From Amoebophrya sp. A120 (lineage: Eukaryota; Sar; Dinophyceae; Syndiniales; Amoebophryaceae), in NCBI GenBank assembly GCA_905178155.1, contig CAJINV010000006.1, positions 276,461 to 315,296 of the forward strand: 38,836 nt of DNA, in the 5' to 3' direction. Positions within the stretch are counted from its first letter, which is position 1; each line of letters begins with the position of its first letter. This document shows, in pieces, positions 31,121 to 38,836 of this stretch. The position numbers and the translations under genes were made by a program. The notes beneath the pieces are model-generated. The model had not been told where the DNA came from. It saw only the letters and a program-made list of their open reading frames with translations, and did no database searches.

Positions 31121-32775
31121 GGAAATGGATTGTATATGCGTATTGTATTTTTATTTTTTCAGTTGTTTTTTGCAAATTAGTCGTGCCTTGAGGCAAATGC
31201 CCAACAACTGCGGAGGGGTAAGTAGCGGAGGGTGTAGACGGCACATGCAGAATCGCAGTGCCGTCCTGGTAGCAGAAGTGTAATAATAGATGGCGTCTGC
31301 TTTCAAAAAGTAAGCACTTTGCACTTTTAGCACTATCCGCAGCTAATTCTGGGTCTAATCGACTGCAACTTGCCCTCCGCCCCCCCTCCGCTAGGCGAGT
31401 GTCAAGACGTGACGCCATCCTGGAAAGCGTTTTATGCGTTGTTGATTTTGTTTCTCGGTTTTTTTGTCGGTTTCGTAAAATTTGAAAACTCAGCATGCTA
31501 TGAGGCACATGCCCCGCAACTGCGGAGGGGTCGCGGAGGGTGTAGACGGCACATGCAGAATCGCAGTGCCGTCCTGGTAACAGGAGTTTAACAATAAATG
31601 CCATCTGTTGTCAAAAAATAAGCACTTTACACTTTTCATACTATCCGCAGCTACCTCTGGGTCTAATCGACTGCAACATGCCCTCCGCCACCCCTCCGCT
31701 AGGCGAAGGTCAAGAGCTGATACCATGCTGAAAAGCTTTTTATTCGTTTTTACTTTTGTTTTTCGCTTTTCTTGCCGGTTTTGCAAGTTTTCAAAATTCA
31801 GCATGCTATGAGGAACATGCCCAGCAACTGCGGAGGGGTAGCGGAGGGTGTAGACGGCACATGCAGAATCGCAGTGCCGTCCTGGTAAGAGAAGTTCAAT
31901 AATAAATGCCATCCGTTGTCAAAAAGTAAGCACTTTACACTTTTCATACTATCCGCAGCTAATTCTGGGTCTAATCGACTGCAACTTGCCCTCCGCCACC
32001 CCTCCGCTAGGCGAGTGTCAAGAGGTGTCACCATGCTGAAAAACTTTTTATGCGTTTTCACTTTTGTTTTTCGCTTTTTTTGCCGGTTTTGCAAGTTTTC
32101 AAAATTCAGCATGCTATGAGGAACATGCCCAGCAACTGCGGACGGGTAGCGGAGGGTGTAGACGGCACATGCAGAATCGCAGTGCCGTCCTGGTAAGAGA
32201 AGTTCAATAATAAATGCCATCTGTTGTCAAAAAATAAGCACTTTACACTTTTCATACTATCCGCAGCTAATTCTGGGTCTAATCGACTGCAACTTGCCCT
32301 CCGCCACCCCTCCGCTCGGCGAGTGGCAAGAGGTGTTACCATGCTGAAAAGCTTTTTATGCGTTTCCACTTTTGTTTTTCGTTTTTTTGTCGGTTTTGCA
32401 TGTTTTCAAAATTCAGCATGCTATGAGGAACATGCCCAGCAACTGCGGAGGGGTAGCGGAGGGTGTAGACGGCACATGCAGAAGCGCAGTGCCGTCCTGG
32501 TAGCAGAAGTGTAATAATAAATGGCATCTGCTTTCAAAAAGTAAGCACTTTGCACTTTTAGTACTATCCGCAGCTAATTCTGGGTATAATCGACTGCAAC
32601 TTGCCCTCCGCCACCCCTCCGCTAGCCAAGTGTCAAGACATGACACCATGCTGAAAAGCTTTTTCTGCGTTTTTGCTTTTGTTTCTCGTTTTTTTTTGTC
32701 GGTTTCGCAAACTTTTAAACTTCAGCATGCTATACGTATCCTATACGGATTCAAAATCATATACAATCCATTTCC
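31121..32775. repeat. 18-bp inverted repeat enclosing the satellite
   Basis: GGAAATGGATTGTATATG near 31121-31138 is matched by its exact reverse complement at 32758-32775. A second direct copy of TATGTTGGAAATGGAT sits just outside, at 31086. The pair brackets the 308-bp tandem array, so the whole 1.65-kb block could be one mobile unit or introner-like element. No 5-bp duplication was confirmed. Confidence 0.7.
31150..32735. repeat. 308-bp satellite, five tandem copies
   Basis: The marker GTAGACGGCACATGCAGAA recurs at 31234, 31542, 31850, 32158 and 32465 (spacing 308, 308, 308, 307). Each unit has a local hairpin ACGGCAC / GTGCCGT (13-nt loop). It also has a longer inverted pair, GCGGAGGGGTAGCGGAGGG against CCCTCCGCCACCCCTCCGC, about 120-140 bp apart. 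The open frames inside translate the repeat, and 308 is not a multiple of three, so they are not genes. Confidence 0.93.
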
Positions 32776-32788
32776 GACACGCATATAC

Positions 32789-32815
32789 GTGAGTCTGGTG
32801 ATTCACCAGACTCAC
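32789..32815. other. 27-bp near-perfect palindrome
   Basis: GTGAGTCTGGTGA and TCACCAGACTCAC form 13-bp perfect arms around a single T. It lies just outside the inverted repeat that ends the satellite block. It could be a cruciform, a transposon end or an RNA 3'-end hairpin; nothing decides between these. Confidence 0.8.
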
Positions 32816-33647
32816 TGACATTGACCTTGATGTAGTTCGTTGATCTCATCGCAAGTGCAGGTTATCGGAGCAGCAGGTAGTATTTTGAGAATAGGACTGT
32901 GCAGCACATCATGTCCATCTTCCTCCTGCATGCTGCAACGTCGTCGATTTCAAGGGAGGTTCTTTGACCTATTCATACATGGAGTGCAGGAACGATCATG
33001 ATCATGTTGATCCTGCATCCGTAGCCGGACTAAACCGTGTTGCTTCTTCGAGCGGACGAAGCTGTGGTGGGAAGGAGAAGAAGAACTGCAGCAGAGGCGC
33101 GTTTATGTCACAGTTCACAATGGATCATTATCACCTGCTCTTCGGACAAGCACAACTACTCCAAGCGCATTTTGATTGAACCGTCGAGAAGTAGTTGTTT
33201 TGGCATCCTCCTCAACAAGAAGCAGCCGATTCGCAGGTCTCGTTGTCTTCGCCCGTTGCGCCCATGAATTTTTCGCCAAACTCGACCTCCTGTATCAGCA
33301 TCGCCGACAACAGCGCCATTTTCTCATTTTTGTGAGAAGCTAGAAAAACTAACTCGTGGTCCGACAAGGTAGAGGACTTGCACTTCTACTCTACTCTAGG
33401 CCTAACTGCTAAGCGTCAACCACAAATTCAGCAACGCTGCGCTTGTTCCAACACAACATGTTCCAACAGAGAAAGAACTTGTTCTACATGCAATCATCAA
33501 ACACAAACAAGGACAAGGAGAAGAACGGCACAACCCGCGGGCGACGCAAGGAACAGAGCGAGATTTTAGCTTTCGCATCGCAATCATTTTTGTGCACTGG
33601 TCGTTAGAAGCAGAGCAGCCGGCTGCAATTGTAGCCACGCTAGACGA

Positions 33648-33682
33648 CCTAGCCTGCATAGCCGCTGTCACTGTAGGCTAGG
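33648..33682. other. Hairpin
   Basis: Arms CCTAGCCTGCA and TGTAGGCTAGG pair (one G-T) over a 13-nt loop. A further TAGCCTAGC copy follows, so alternative pairings are possible. Confidence 0.55.
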
Positions 33683-33725
33683 TATAGCCTAGCTGCAACG
33701 GCGGCTGGCTGCTGTCACTCAGCAC

Positions 33726-33775
33726 TGCAGACGAGACAGCTGCGGATTCTCACAGTAACTGTCTGCTCGTCTGCA
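33726..33775. other. Hairpin
   Basis: TGCAGACGAGACAG pairs with CTGTCTGCTCGTCTGCA, with a 2-nt bulge and a loop of about 19 nt. Confidence 0.55.
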
Positions 33776-34936
33776 TGGTTTTATAATTTTTTTTGTCATC
33801 ATAAGCTTTTGGTACAAGGGATAGAAATTCATTTTCAACTGCTGCTTCCGTGTTTCTTTTTCATCCTCGATCGTTCGAGTTTCTTGCCACAACGCAATTG
33901 ATCGACATAATTGTTCCTTCTGTCGTGATACGGTGGCTACTGACTTGGTGACTTTCAAGTCAAATAAAACTCTCATCGACCACCTACCTGTAGTGCTGGA
34001 TCATGATCGGGGATCGGAATTTGTGATGCTGATTTCGAATATCATAAATAGTTTGTAATGCTATATTTCGAATAGTAATTGACTAGTTTTGAGATGGACA
34101 AAAACCACAAATCTTCGTAGTTCGCGTTTCGTGTTTGTCAGCTTGTAATGCTAGTTCTGCCATGCTACGCACCTCCTCGCGACCTGGGCCACAACCATTG
34201 TTGCGTACCACAGTCGTGGCATGACATGCTTTTTCGTTTTTTAATAGAGTTAATACGTTCCTACTTTTCAATATCCTGTCCACATAACGGCACAGAAATA
34301 TTTTGGTTACACAGGTGAAACAGTTTTCAAAAGATCTTCCCACGATGAAAGGTTTTGTGAGACAGGATTTGATCGCTGTGGAATAAAAGGTTTCAATTTA
34401 CTGTGGATCGTCTATGAATTGTTGGTAAAAATAATCGGAATTTCGTCCTTATTGACTTCTGACAAACATCGACACTTCTTCTATACTAGCTGGTCGTGAA
34501 TGCACCAGATTTCCTACAGATACCATAGACTCAGAGTCGTCGTGAGACTTCCTCGACTTCCGGACCCGTGCTCTCCCGAAGTAGACTTACTCGAAAAGGA
34601 GAGAGGTTTCATGACCAAAGTGCATCTATTGAATGAGTTTGGACTATTAAATACGTGCTGGTAGGCCGCTTTATGATGACAGTCATCTTACGTTAAAAAT
34701 AGAAAAACAAAACAAGTACAGAACTGGCTGAGAAGAAGTTTGTTCACGGAAATAAAGTAAAGTCACTCATGGTAGGAGGTATTCGGCTAGAATTTCAAAT
34801 ATTTGTATTTCAGCAAAATACATAGTAGAAGGGAGAAACCTATTGTACAATTTAGGAGGAAGAACAGAAGAACAAAAGAAGACCACTACTTCATTTTTCC
34901 GCAACTACTACAGTGGTTAAGGAAAGAAACCCTACT

Positions 34937-37748
34937 TTACTTCACCTCCTTCAAAAAGCGGAAGTAGAGTTTCTTAGCCAGCAGCCGGTGCTTCTTTGAC
35001 TTCGCGTACCAGGCTATCCAAGAAAAAAACTGTGTAAGTGTAACTTTCTTTGGCAGACAGCATCACAAATTTGCTCTACATGACAGAGAAAACCTCTCAT
35101 GCGCGGCTTGTACGGGAAAACACACATGAAAAAAGAAGTTCGTGGCTGTGTGGCATGACAGGCGTAACTCTGTTGCATATTCTGCATTACAGAGTTACAC
35201 TTACACAGTAGTTTTTTTCTTGCATACAGGCGGCGTCGTGTCCGTGGTGGCACTTCTGCTCCGGGTCCGCTCCGTAGTGCAGGATTAAGAAGTATCAAGT
35301 GCAAAAATGTCTCGGTCTGGAAGAGTGTAGACTTGTCATGCAGATTTTCCATGACCCATGAGTTCAGGAATGCGGGACTTAGCATGACAGACTCTGCGAG
35401 GTCTCTGCCATGCCTATTCTGCATGAGAAAGTCCGTTCCAACTTGGTCAAAAGTGGACAGCTTTTGGCATTCATGCAACACAGATTTTTGCATGCTTCAG
35501 ATTTGTCATGACAAGTTACAATCTTCCAGACCCAGATATTTTTGCAATTCATAAGAAATGGCACAGGTCTTCCTTCCCCGTTTTCGCAGCGTAGTGCAAA
35601 ACGGTCTGTCCGTTGTTGGGCCACTTGTTGTCCAGTGCTTTCCAGCCCTGGTTGTTGAGCATCTTGAAGCACTTCTTGTACTCCGCCGGCACCAATTCCT
35701 CGGCTTATCCTGTGCAAAAGTCTATCGCATTCGGAGTAATTGCATTTATGCATTACAAATCTCTTTCTCAAGGTAAATCCGCATTACAAATTGAATTTCT
35801 AATGCTGGGCTAATTTGTGATGCAATCGATACTAGTACGATGCTTTTGCATTACATATGGCTTCGTACGGAGACATGATGTCACTCGCCTTGATCACTTT
35901 CTCCTGTATGAGAGTGCACGATTCCCCCCTCATCTTTCGTATTTTTGCATGAACAGCAATACAAACACGACCACAGACACACGTGGAGCTCCCTGTGCAT
36001 GACAAATTCATGCGCCTAGTGTAGATAGTACTGCTTGGGCAGCTTCCGGAATCTGTGATGCATAAACAGTGCCACAGGGAAGCACTTGGATTTGGGATTT
36101 TGCATGAGAAATGAGAACGAGGGGGAGTTGTGCAGTTTCATATCCTGGCCGGCCACGTTGGAAGGCATACCGGATTTCTCGTCCAGCAGGTCATTGCTGT
36201 TCGCGCCGTCATCCAGCTTGCTCTGGGCCTGCGCCTTCTTAGCCGCTTCCAGTTTCTTGCGCAACTATTGTGAGGAAAATTCCCCCCTCCCCATATTGGA
36301 AAGGACATTTGTGATGTCGGATTTGCGTACACAAATCGACTTGTTATGCTAGAAGGCCAAGCGACGCAATTGTGGCCGGAATTGCAAGCAGTTTGTCATG
36401 CTGTTTGCCACTTCCAGTTGCCTCCTGTCACGCTGAAGATGCAAGGCCTTCCCACGCCGGCCAGCACTACAGTCCGCATCTTTTGCCCTCTAGCGTGACA
36501 ACGTAAATTGTGGTAGCAAATCATGCTACACAAATCTCCGTTTTAGTATGGGGAGGAGGGATTTTTCCTTTTGATAGCAACTCCGGATTCTTCTGCAGCT
36601 GGTACTTCCACTCCTTCTATGAGAGTGCACAACTCCCCCTCCCCCTCATTTGTCATGGAAAATACCAACTCCAAGCGCTGCTGCGTGGTACTGTTTGCAT
36701 GACAGATTCCGGAAGCCCAAACAGTACTGCACTGAGCGCATGAACTTGTCATGAACAGGCTCCACAGGTGGGGGTGTCTGTATTGCTGTTCATGCGATAC
36801 AAATGAGGGGGAGGGGGGGGTTGTGCACTGTCATACCTTCGCGAAAACCTGTTCGTTCGCCGGATTCGAAAAATCGATGTCCTCCGCCGGAAAACTGACC
36901 ATCAGGGCCGAGAACTCTTCGAAGAGCGAGTTTTTCTTCTTCGGGTTCGCCAAATCAATGGCCTTCTTGCCGAAATCGTCGATCACGTGCACCTGCTGCT
37001 TGATAATCGTTTCGTCCAGGTTGAGCACTAGGTAGTCGAAGAGAGGCTTGTTATTCTTTTTCGCCGCGTAGTGGAAGAAGGTGCCATATGGATTGCAAAT
37101 ATGTCTGGGTCTGGAAGAGTGGAACTCGTAATGCTGCCTGCGGATTCTAAAAATGTCTGTGTTGCATGAGCAGCCAGAGGAGTCAGCTCTTGGCACGCAG
37201 AGAGGGCATTTCTCATGCGTAATTAGCATCAAGAAGCTCTCAAAAAATCTGTGATGCTAGCATCAGCATCACAGACCTCATGGGTCATGCAAAATGTGCA
37301 TGACAAGCCCCAACTCTTGCAGACCCAGACGTTTTTGCAGTTGATATGCCACCGCCAGTCTTGTGGGCCAACTGCTGCTGGCAATTTTCGTTGTCGAACC
37401 CGAGCTCTTTGCACATCCGGAACATCTTCCCGTAAAAGTCGCACAGACCAAAGTCGTGTTCCTCGTCGTAGATCTTCGTGCCGTCCGATCGGCCCGATTT
37501 GTTGGACGCCATGGACTATGCAATGCAAAAGCATCGTACTCGTCATATAAATGCATTTAGAAATTAGCCCAGTACTACAAATTGAATTTGTAATGCTGAT
37601 TGACCTTGAGAAAGAGATTTGTAATGCCTAAATGCAAGTACTACGAGTACGATACTTTTGCACAGGATATGGACTCCTTGCTCATCATAGACTGCCGCAG
37701 CTGGTCCTTGTTCGGCACCAATTGGATCATGATCTGCCCGTTGCTGAA
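34937..37748 (-). CDS. Ankyrin-repeat protein, nine exons split by eight introners
   Basis: Exons are 37748-37670, 37516-37347, 37086-36836, 36617-36577, 36265-36143, 35906-35858, 35705-35554, 35292-35227 and 35014-34937 (TAA). Counting each duplication once gives 969 nt, exactly 323 codons. The protein begins in this segment with SNGQIMIQLVPNKDQ and MASNKSGRSDGTKIYDEEH. An ankyrin-like unit follows (GGTFFHYAAKKNNKPLFDYL, then DDFGKKAIDLANPKKKN). A Lys/Ala helix (RKKLEAAKKAQAQSKLDD) comes next. A second ankyrin unit (NNGQTVLHYAAKTGKEDL, then LILHYGADPEQK and GHDAAWYAK) leads to a basic tail (HRLLAKKLYFRFLKEVK). Ankyrin repeats are protein-binding modules; the partner is unknown. Upstream, the frame runs through an introner at 37749 into copies of glycosyltransferase exon sequence, so the true start may lie beyond the window. 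Internal ATGs (for example at 37512) are alternatives. Confidence 0.8.
35015..35226. mobile_element. Introner, family IE-E (212 bp)
   Basis: Ends are TATCCAAGAAAAAAACTGTG and GTAGTTTTTTTCTTGCATA, extended by TAAGTGTAAC / GTTACACTTA. The duplication CAGGC is perfect. Excision joins GHDAA to WYAKSKK in frame. Confidence 0.93.
35293..35553. mobile_element. Introner, family IE-F (261 bp)
   Basis: Ends are TATCAAGTGCAAAAATGTCT and CAGATATTTTTGCAATTCATA. Flanks are AGAAG and AGAAA (one mismatch). Excision restores LCHFLILHYGADPEQK. Confidence 0.9.
35706..35857. mobile_element. Introner, family IE-A (152 bp)
   Basis: Starts TATCCTGTGCAAAAGTCTAT and ends ACGATGCTTTTGCATTACATA. Flanks are CGGCT and TGGCT (one mismatch). 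Excision keeps the ankyrin gene in frame. Only a 49-bp exon separates it from the next introner. Confidence 0.9.
35907..36142. mobile_element. Introner, family IE-C (236 bp)
   Basis: Ends are TATGAGAGTGCACGATTCCC and GGGGGAGTTGTGCAGTTTCATA. The duplication TCCTG is perfect. Excision joins VAGQ to EKVIKASDIM in frame. Confidence 0.92.
36266..36576. mobile_element. Introner, family IE-D (311 bp)
   Basis: Ends are TATTGTGAGGAAAATTCCCC and GGGATTTTTCCTTTTGATA. The duplication GCAAC is perfect. Excision joins NPELR to KKLEAAKK in frame. Confidence 0.93.
36618..36835. mobile_element. Introner, family IE-C (218 bp)
   Basis: Ends are TATGAGAGTGCACAACTCCC and GGGGTTGTGCACTGTCATA. The duplication CCTTC is perfect. 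Excision joins QVFAKEWKYQLQ in frame. The right arm has a long G-rich run. Confidence 0.93.
37087..37346. mobile_element. Introner, family IE-F (260 bp)
   Basis: Ends are TATGGATTGCAAATATGTCT and CAGACGTTTTTGCAGTTGATA. The duplication TGCCA is perfect. Excision restores AHKTGGGTFFHYAAK. Confidence 0.93.
37517..37669. mobile_element. Introner, family IE-A, opposite orientation (153 bp)
   Basis: Starts TATGCAATGCAAAAGCATCG and ends GATACTTTTGCACAGGATA. The duplication TGGAC is perfect. Excision restores MSKESMASNKS. Confidence 0.93.
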
Positions 37749-38012
37749 TATGCATTGCAAACATGTCTGGGTCCTCTGGAAGGATGCAACTTGTCATGCT
37801 AAATCCGAATCGTGCAAGAATCTGTGTTGCATGAGTGCCAAAAGCTGCGCACTTTTGACCAAAGTGAGAGGGAGTTTATCATGCAGGACAGACATGATAG
37901 AGATCTCACAAGATCTGTCATGCTAGGTCCTGCATTCCAACCCTCGTGCGTCATGGAAAACCTGCATGACAAACTTGCACGCTTCCAGACCCAGACATTT
38001 TTGCATTTGATA
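37749..38012. mobile_element. Introner, family IE-F (264 bp), without target duplication
   Basis: Ends are TATGCATTGCAAACATGTCT and CAGACATTTTTGCATTTGATA, so it is full length. The flanks are CTGAA and TTCTT, which do not match. The left flank is ankyrin-gene exon; the right flank is a copy of glycosyltransferase exon sequence. It marks a junction between two unrelated genes. Confidence 0.9.
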
Positions 38013-38836
38013 TTCTTCCGGCCTGGGAGGAACGAGGCTGGTTATTTTGTAGGGAGGTTCTTGGTATCAAATGTAAAAATGTCTGGGTCTGGAAGATTGC
38101 AACTTGTCATGCTGAATCTGCAGCATGGAACAATCTGCGTTGCATGATTGCCAAAAGTCGTCCAGTTTTGACCAAGTCGGGAGAGAGTTTCTCATGCAGG
38201 ATAGGCATTAGAAAGGTCTCGCAGAATCTGTCATGCTAGCTCCGGCATTCCAGACCTCATGGGTCATGGAAAAGCAGCATGACAAATCGCGCAACATTCT
38301 TCCAGACCCAGACATTTTTACACTTGATACTTGGACGAGAAACTCCGTTCCGCCCTGCTTCTCCGTCCGCTTTGTTGTAGTACGTAGATCGGATAGTTGT
38401 ACACTAGGCTGGAGGTGGTCCTCTTGCGCATCTTTTACTTCTCCCAGAGCACGATGTTCTTCGTGCATGAGCAGCAAAGAGAGTCCAAGTTTTGCTACAC
38501 GGAAAGAGCATTTGTCATGCGGTATAGGCATCAGGAAGCCCTCGCAAAATCTGTGATGCTAGGGCATGCATCACAGACATCAGGAGTCATGCAAAATGTG
38601 CATGACAAACGTGGCAATCTTCCAGACCCAGACATTTTTACATTTGATATTCCATTTCGTGACCGTCGAACCAACGTAGGGACGGAGAAAGAAGTAGTGC
38701 GAAACGTCGGTGGTTGAGGCCGCGGCGGGAGGAATTTCTGTTGCTGAACTCTTATCAGCGGGAGTAGCGACGTCTGCATCGCTGTCGTGCCGCCGGGAAG
38801 TAGTAGGAGATTCATCTGCAACAGATGCAGAAGCCC
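38013..38836 (-). CDS. 5' part of the ankyrin gene, derived from the glycosyltransferase gene (partial)
   Basis: Three segments (38836-38650, about 38459-38330, 38064-38013) read AADKSSATE-type linker, then GEVKDAQEDHLQPS and LSDLRTTTKRTEKQGG, then TSLVPPRPEE. They closely match part of the inserted loop of the glycosyltransferase at about 3725-3900 (DAQEDHLQPT, LSDLRTTTKRKEKQGG, VVPPRPEE), also at nucleotide level. No catalytic motif of the enzyme is present here. The last segment joins the ankyrin exon in frame when the 37749 introner is removed. The gene continues beyond the right edge. It may be a true chimeric gene or a decaying copy; splicing around 38460-38649 is uncertain. Confidence 0.65.
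38065..38329. mobile_element. Introner, family IE-F (265 bp)
   Basis: Ends are TATCAAATGTAAAAATGTCT and CAGACATTTTTACACTTGATA. The duplication CTTGG is perfect. It has no counterpart in the parental sequence near 3770, so it inserted after the duplication. Excision keeps the frame (EFLVQEPPYKITS). Confidence 0.93.
38460..38649. mobile_element. IE-F introner lacking its left end (about 190 bp)
   Basis: The right end CAGACATTTTTACATTTGATA and the usual interior (TTTGTCATGCGGTATAGGCATC, then GCATGACAAAC) are present. The TATCAAATGT end expected near 38460 is missing. No flanking duplication is visible. Without removal, the frame meets a stop inside the element. Confidence 0.75.

Larger units (their letters stand above)
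32816..34936. other. Intergenic region with hairpins and introner-like debris
   Basis: No convincing gene. Hairpins are at 33648-33682 (CCTAGCCTGCA / TGTAGGCTAGG) and 33726-33775 (TGCAGACGAG / CTCGTCTGCA with flanking complementarity). Near 34018-34080 two direct copies of TTTGTRATGCTRWTTTCGAATA occur, and GTAATGCT and GCATGACA words up to about 34230 resemble introner interiors without their ends. Confidence 0.5.

Noticed and set aside
31101-32649. Repeated 60-167-residue open frames with near-identical sequence
   Set aside because: They are the 308-bp satellite read in changing frames; the period is not a multiple of three.
31150-32735. Possible CRISPR array
   Set aside because: Units are long contiguous 308-bp tandem copies, not short repeats separated by unique spacers, and the genome is eukaryotic.
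32964-33671. Short plus- and minus-strand ORFs near the hairpins
   Set aside because: No domain pattern, no splice logic linking them, and frequent low-complexity Thr/Ser/Cys stretches.
1181-38329. Introners as DNA-level internal eliminated sequences, as in ciliates
   Set aside because: Possible in principle, since frames are restored exactly. Known introners in related dinoflagellates are removed from RNA, and no elimination signal is visible. Kept only as an alternative to test.

Overview
The window looks like nuclear DNA of a compact-genome alveolate, most likely a Syndiniales dinoflagellate of the Amoebophrya type. The evidence is multi-exon genes on one strand, low-complexity Ser/Thr/Asp/Pro-rich proteins, no prokaryotic gene organisation, and above all coding exons riddled with short DNA elements that have terminal inverted repeats and 5-bp target-site duplications. 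The genus is inferred from established knowledge that Amoebophrya genomes carry such 'introner' elements with non-canonical splice sites. No database was consulted.

Layout, with every convincing gene on the minus strand. (1) 1-640 is a 97-bp tandem repeat. (2) 659-7205 is a 12-exon gene for a putative Golgi type II glycosyltransferase (GT10/fucosyltransferase-like C-terminal motif), interrupted by ten introners and one canonical GT-AG intron. (3) 7500-9300 is a GC-rich island with no convincing gene. (4) 9300-11311 holds nothing recognisable. (5) 11312-13825 is a one-exon membrane/coiled-coil protein. (6) 14206-16873, 18275-20305 and 21563-25746 are three members of an unrecognised secreted or membrane protein family with conserved exon phases (0, then 1) and ordinary GT-AG introns. 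(7) 26070-30008 is an Mps1/TTK-like protein kinase whose reading frame runs through two introners into the third family member, so it may be a kinase-transmembrane-ectodomain fusion. (8) 31150-32735 is a 308-bp satellite (five copies) flanked by an 18-bp inverted repeat. (9) 32816-34936 is hairpin-rich and without genes. (10) 34937 to the right edge is an ankyrin-repeat gene with many introners. Its upstream exons are a partial copy of the glycosyltransferase gene, joined at an introner that lacks a target duplication.

The main signal is the introner system. I delimit 24 full elements in six families (152-574 bp) plus two relics. Sixteen have perfect 5-bp duplications and six have one mismatch. 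Removing each element plus one duplication copy restores an open frame at every junction followed. In the glycosyltransferase gene this gives 4086 coding bases, exactly 1362 codons; in the ankyrin segment it gives 969 bases, exactly 323 codons. The implied boundaries are not GT-AG. Introners cluster in three genes (0.7-7.1, 25.7-27.5 and 35.0-38.7 kb) and are absent from the 18 kb between, where introns are canonical. Two intron systems therefore sit side by side.
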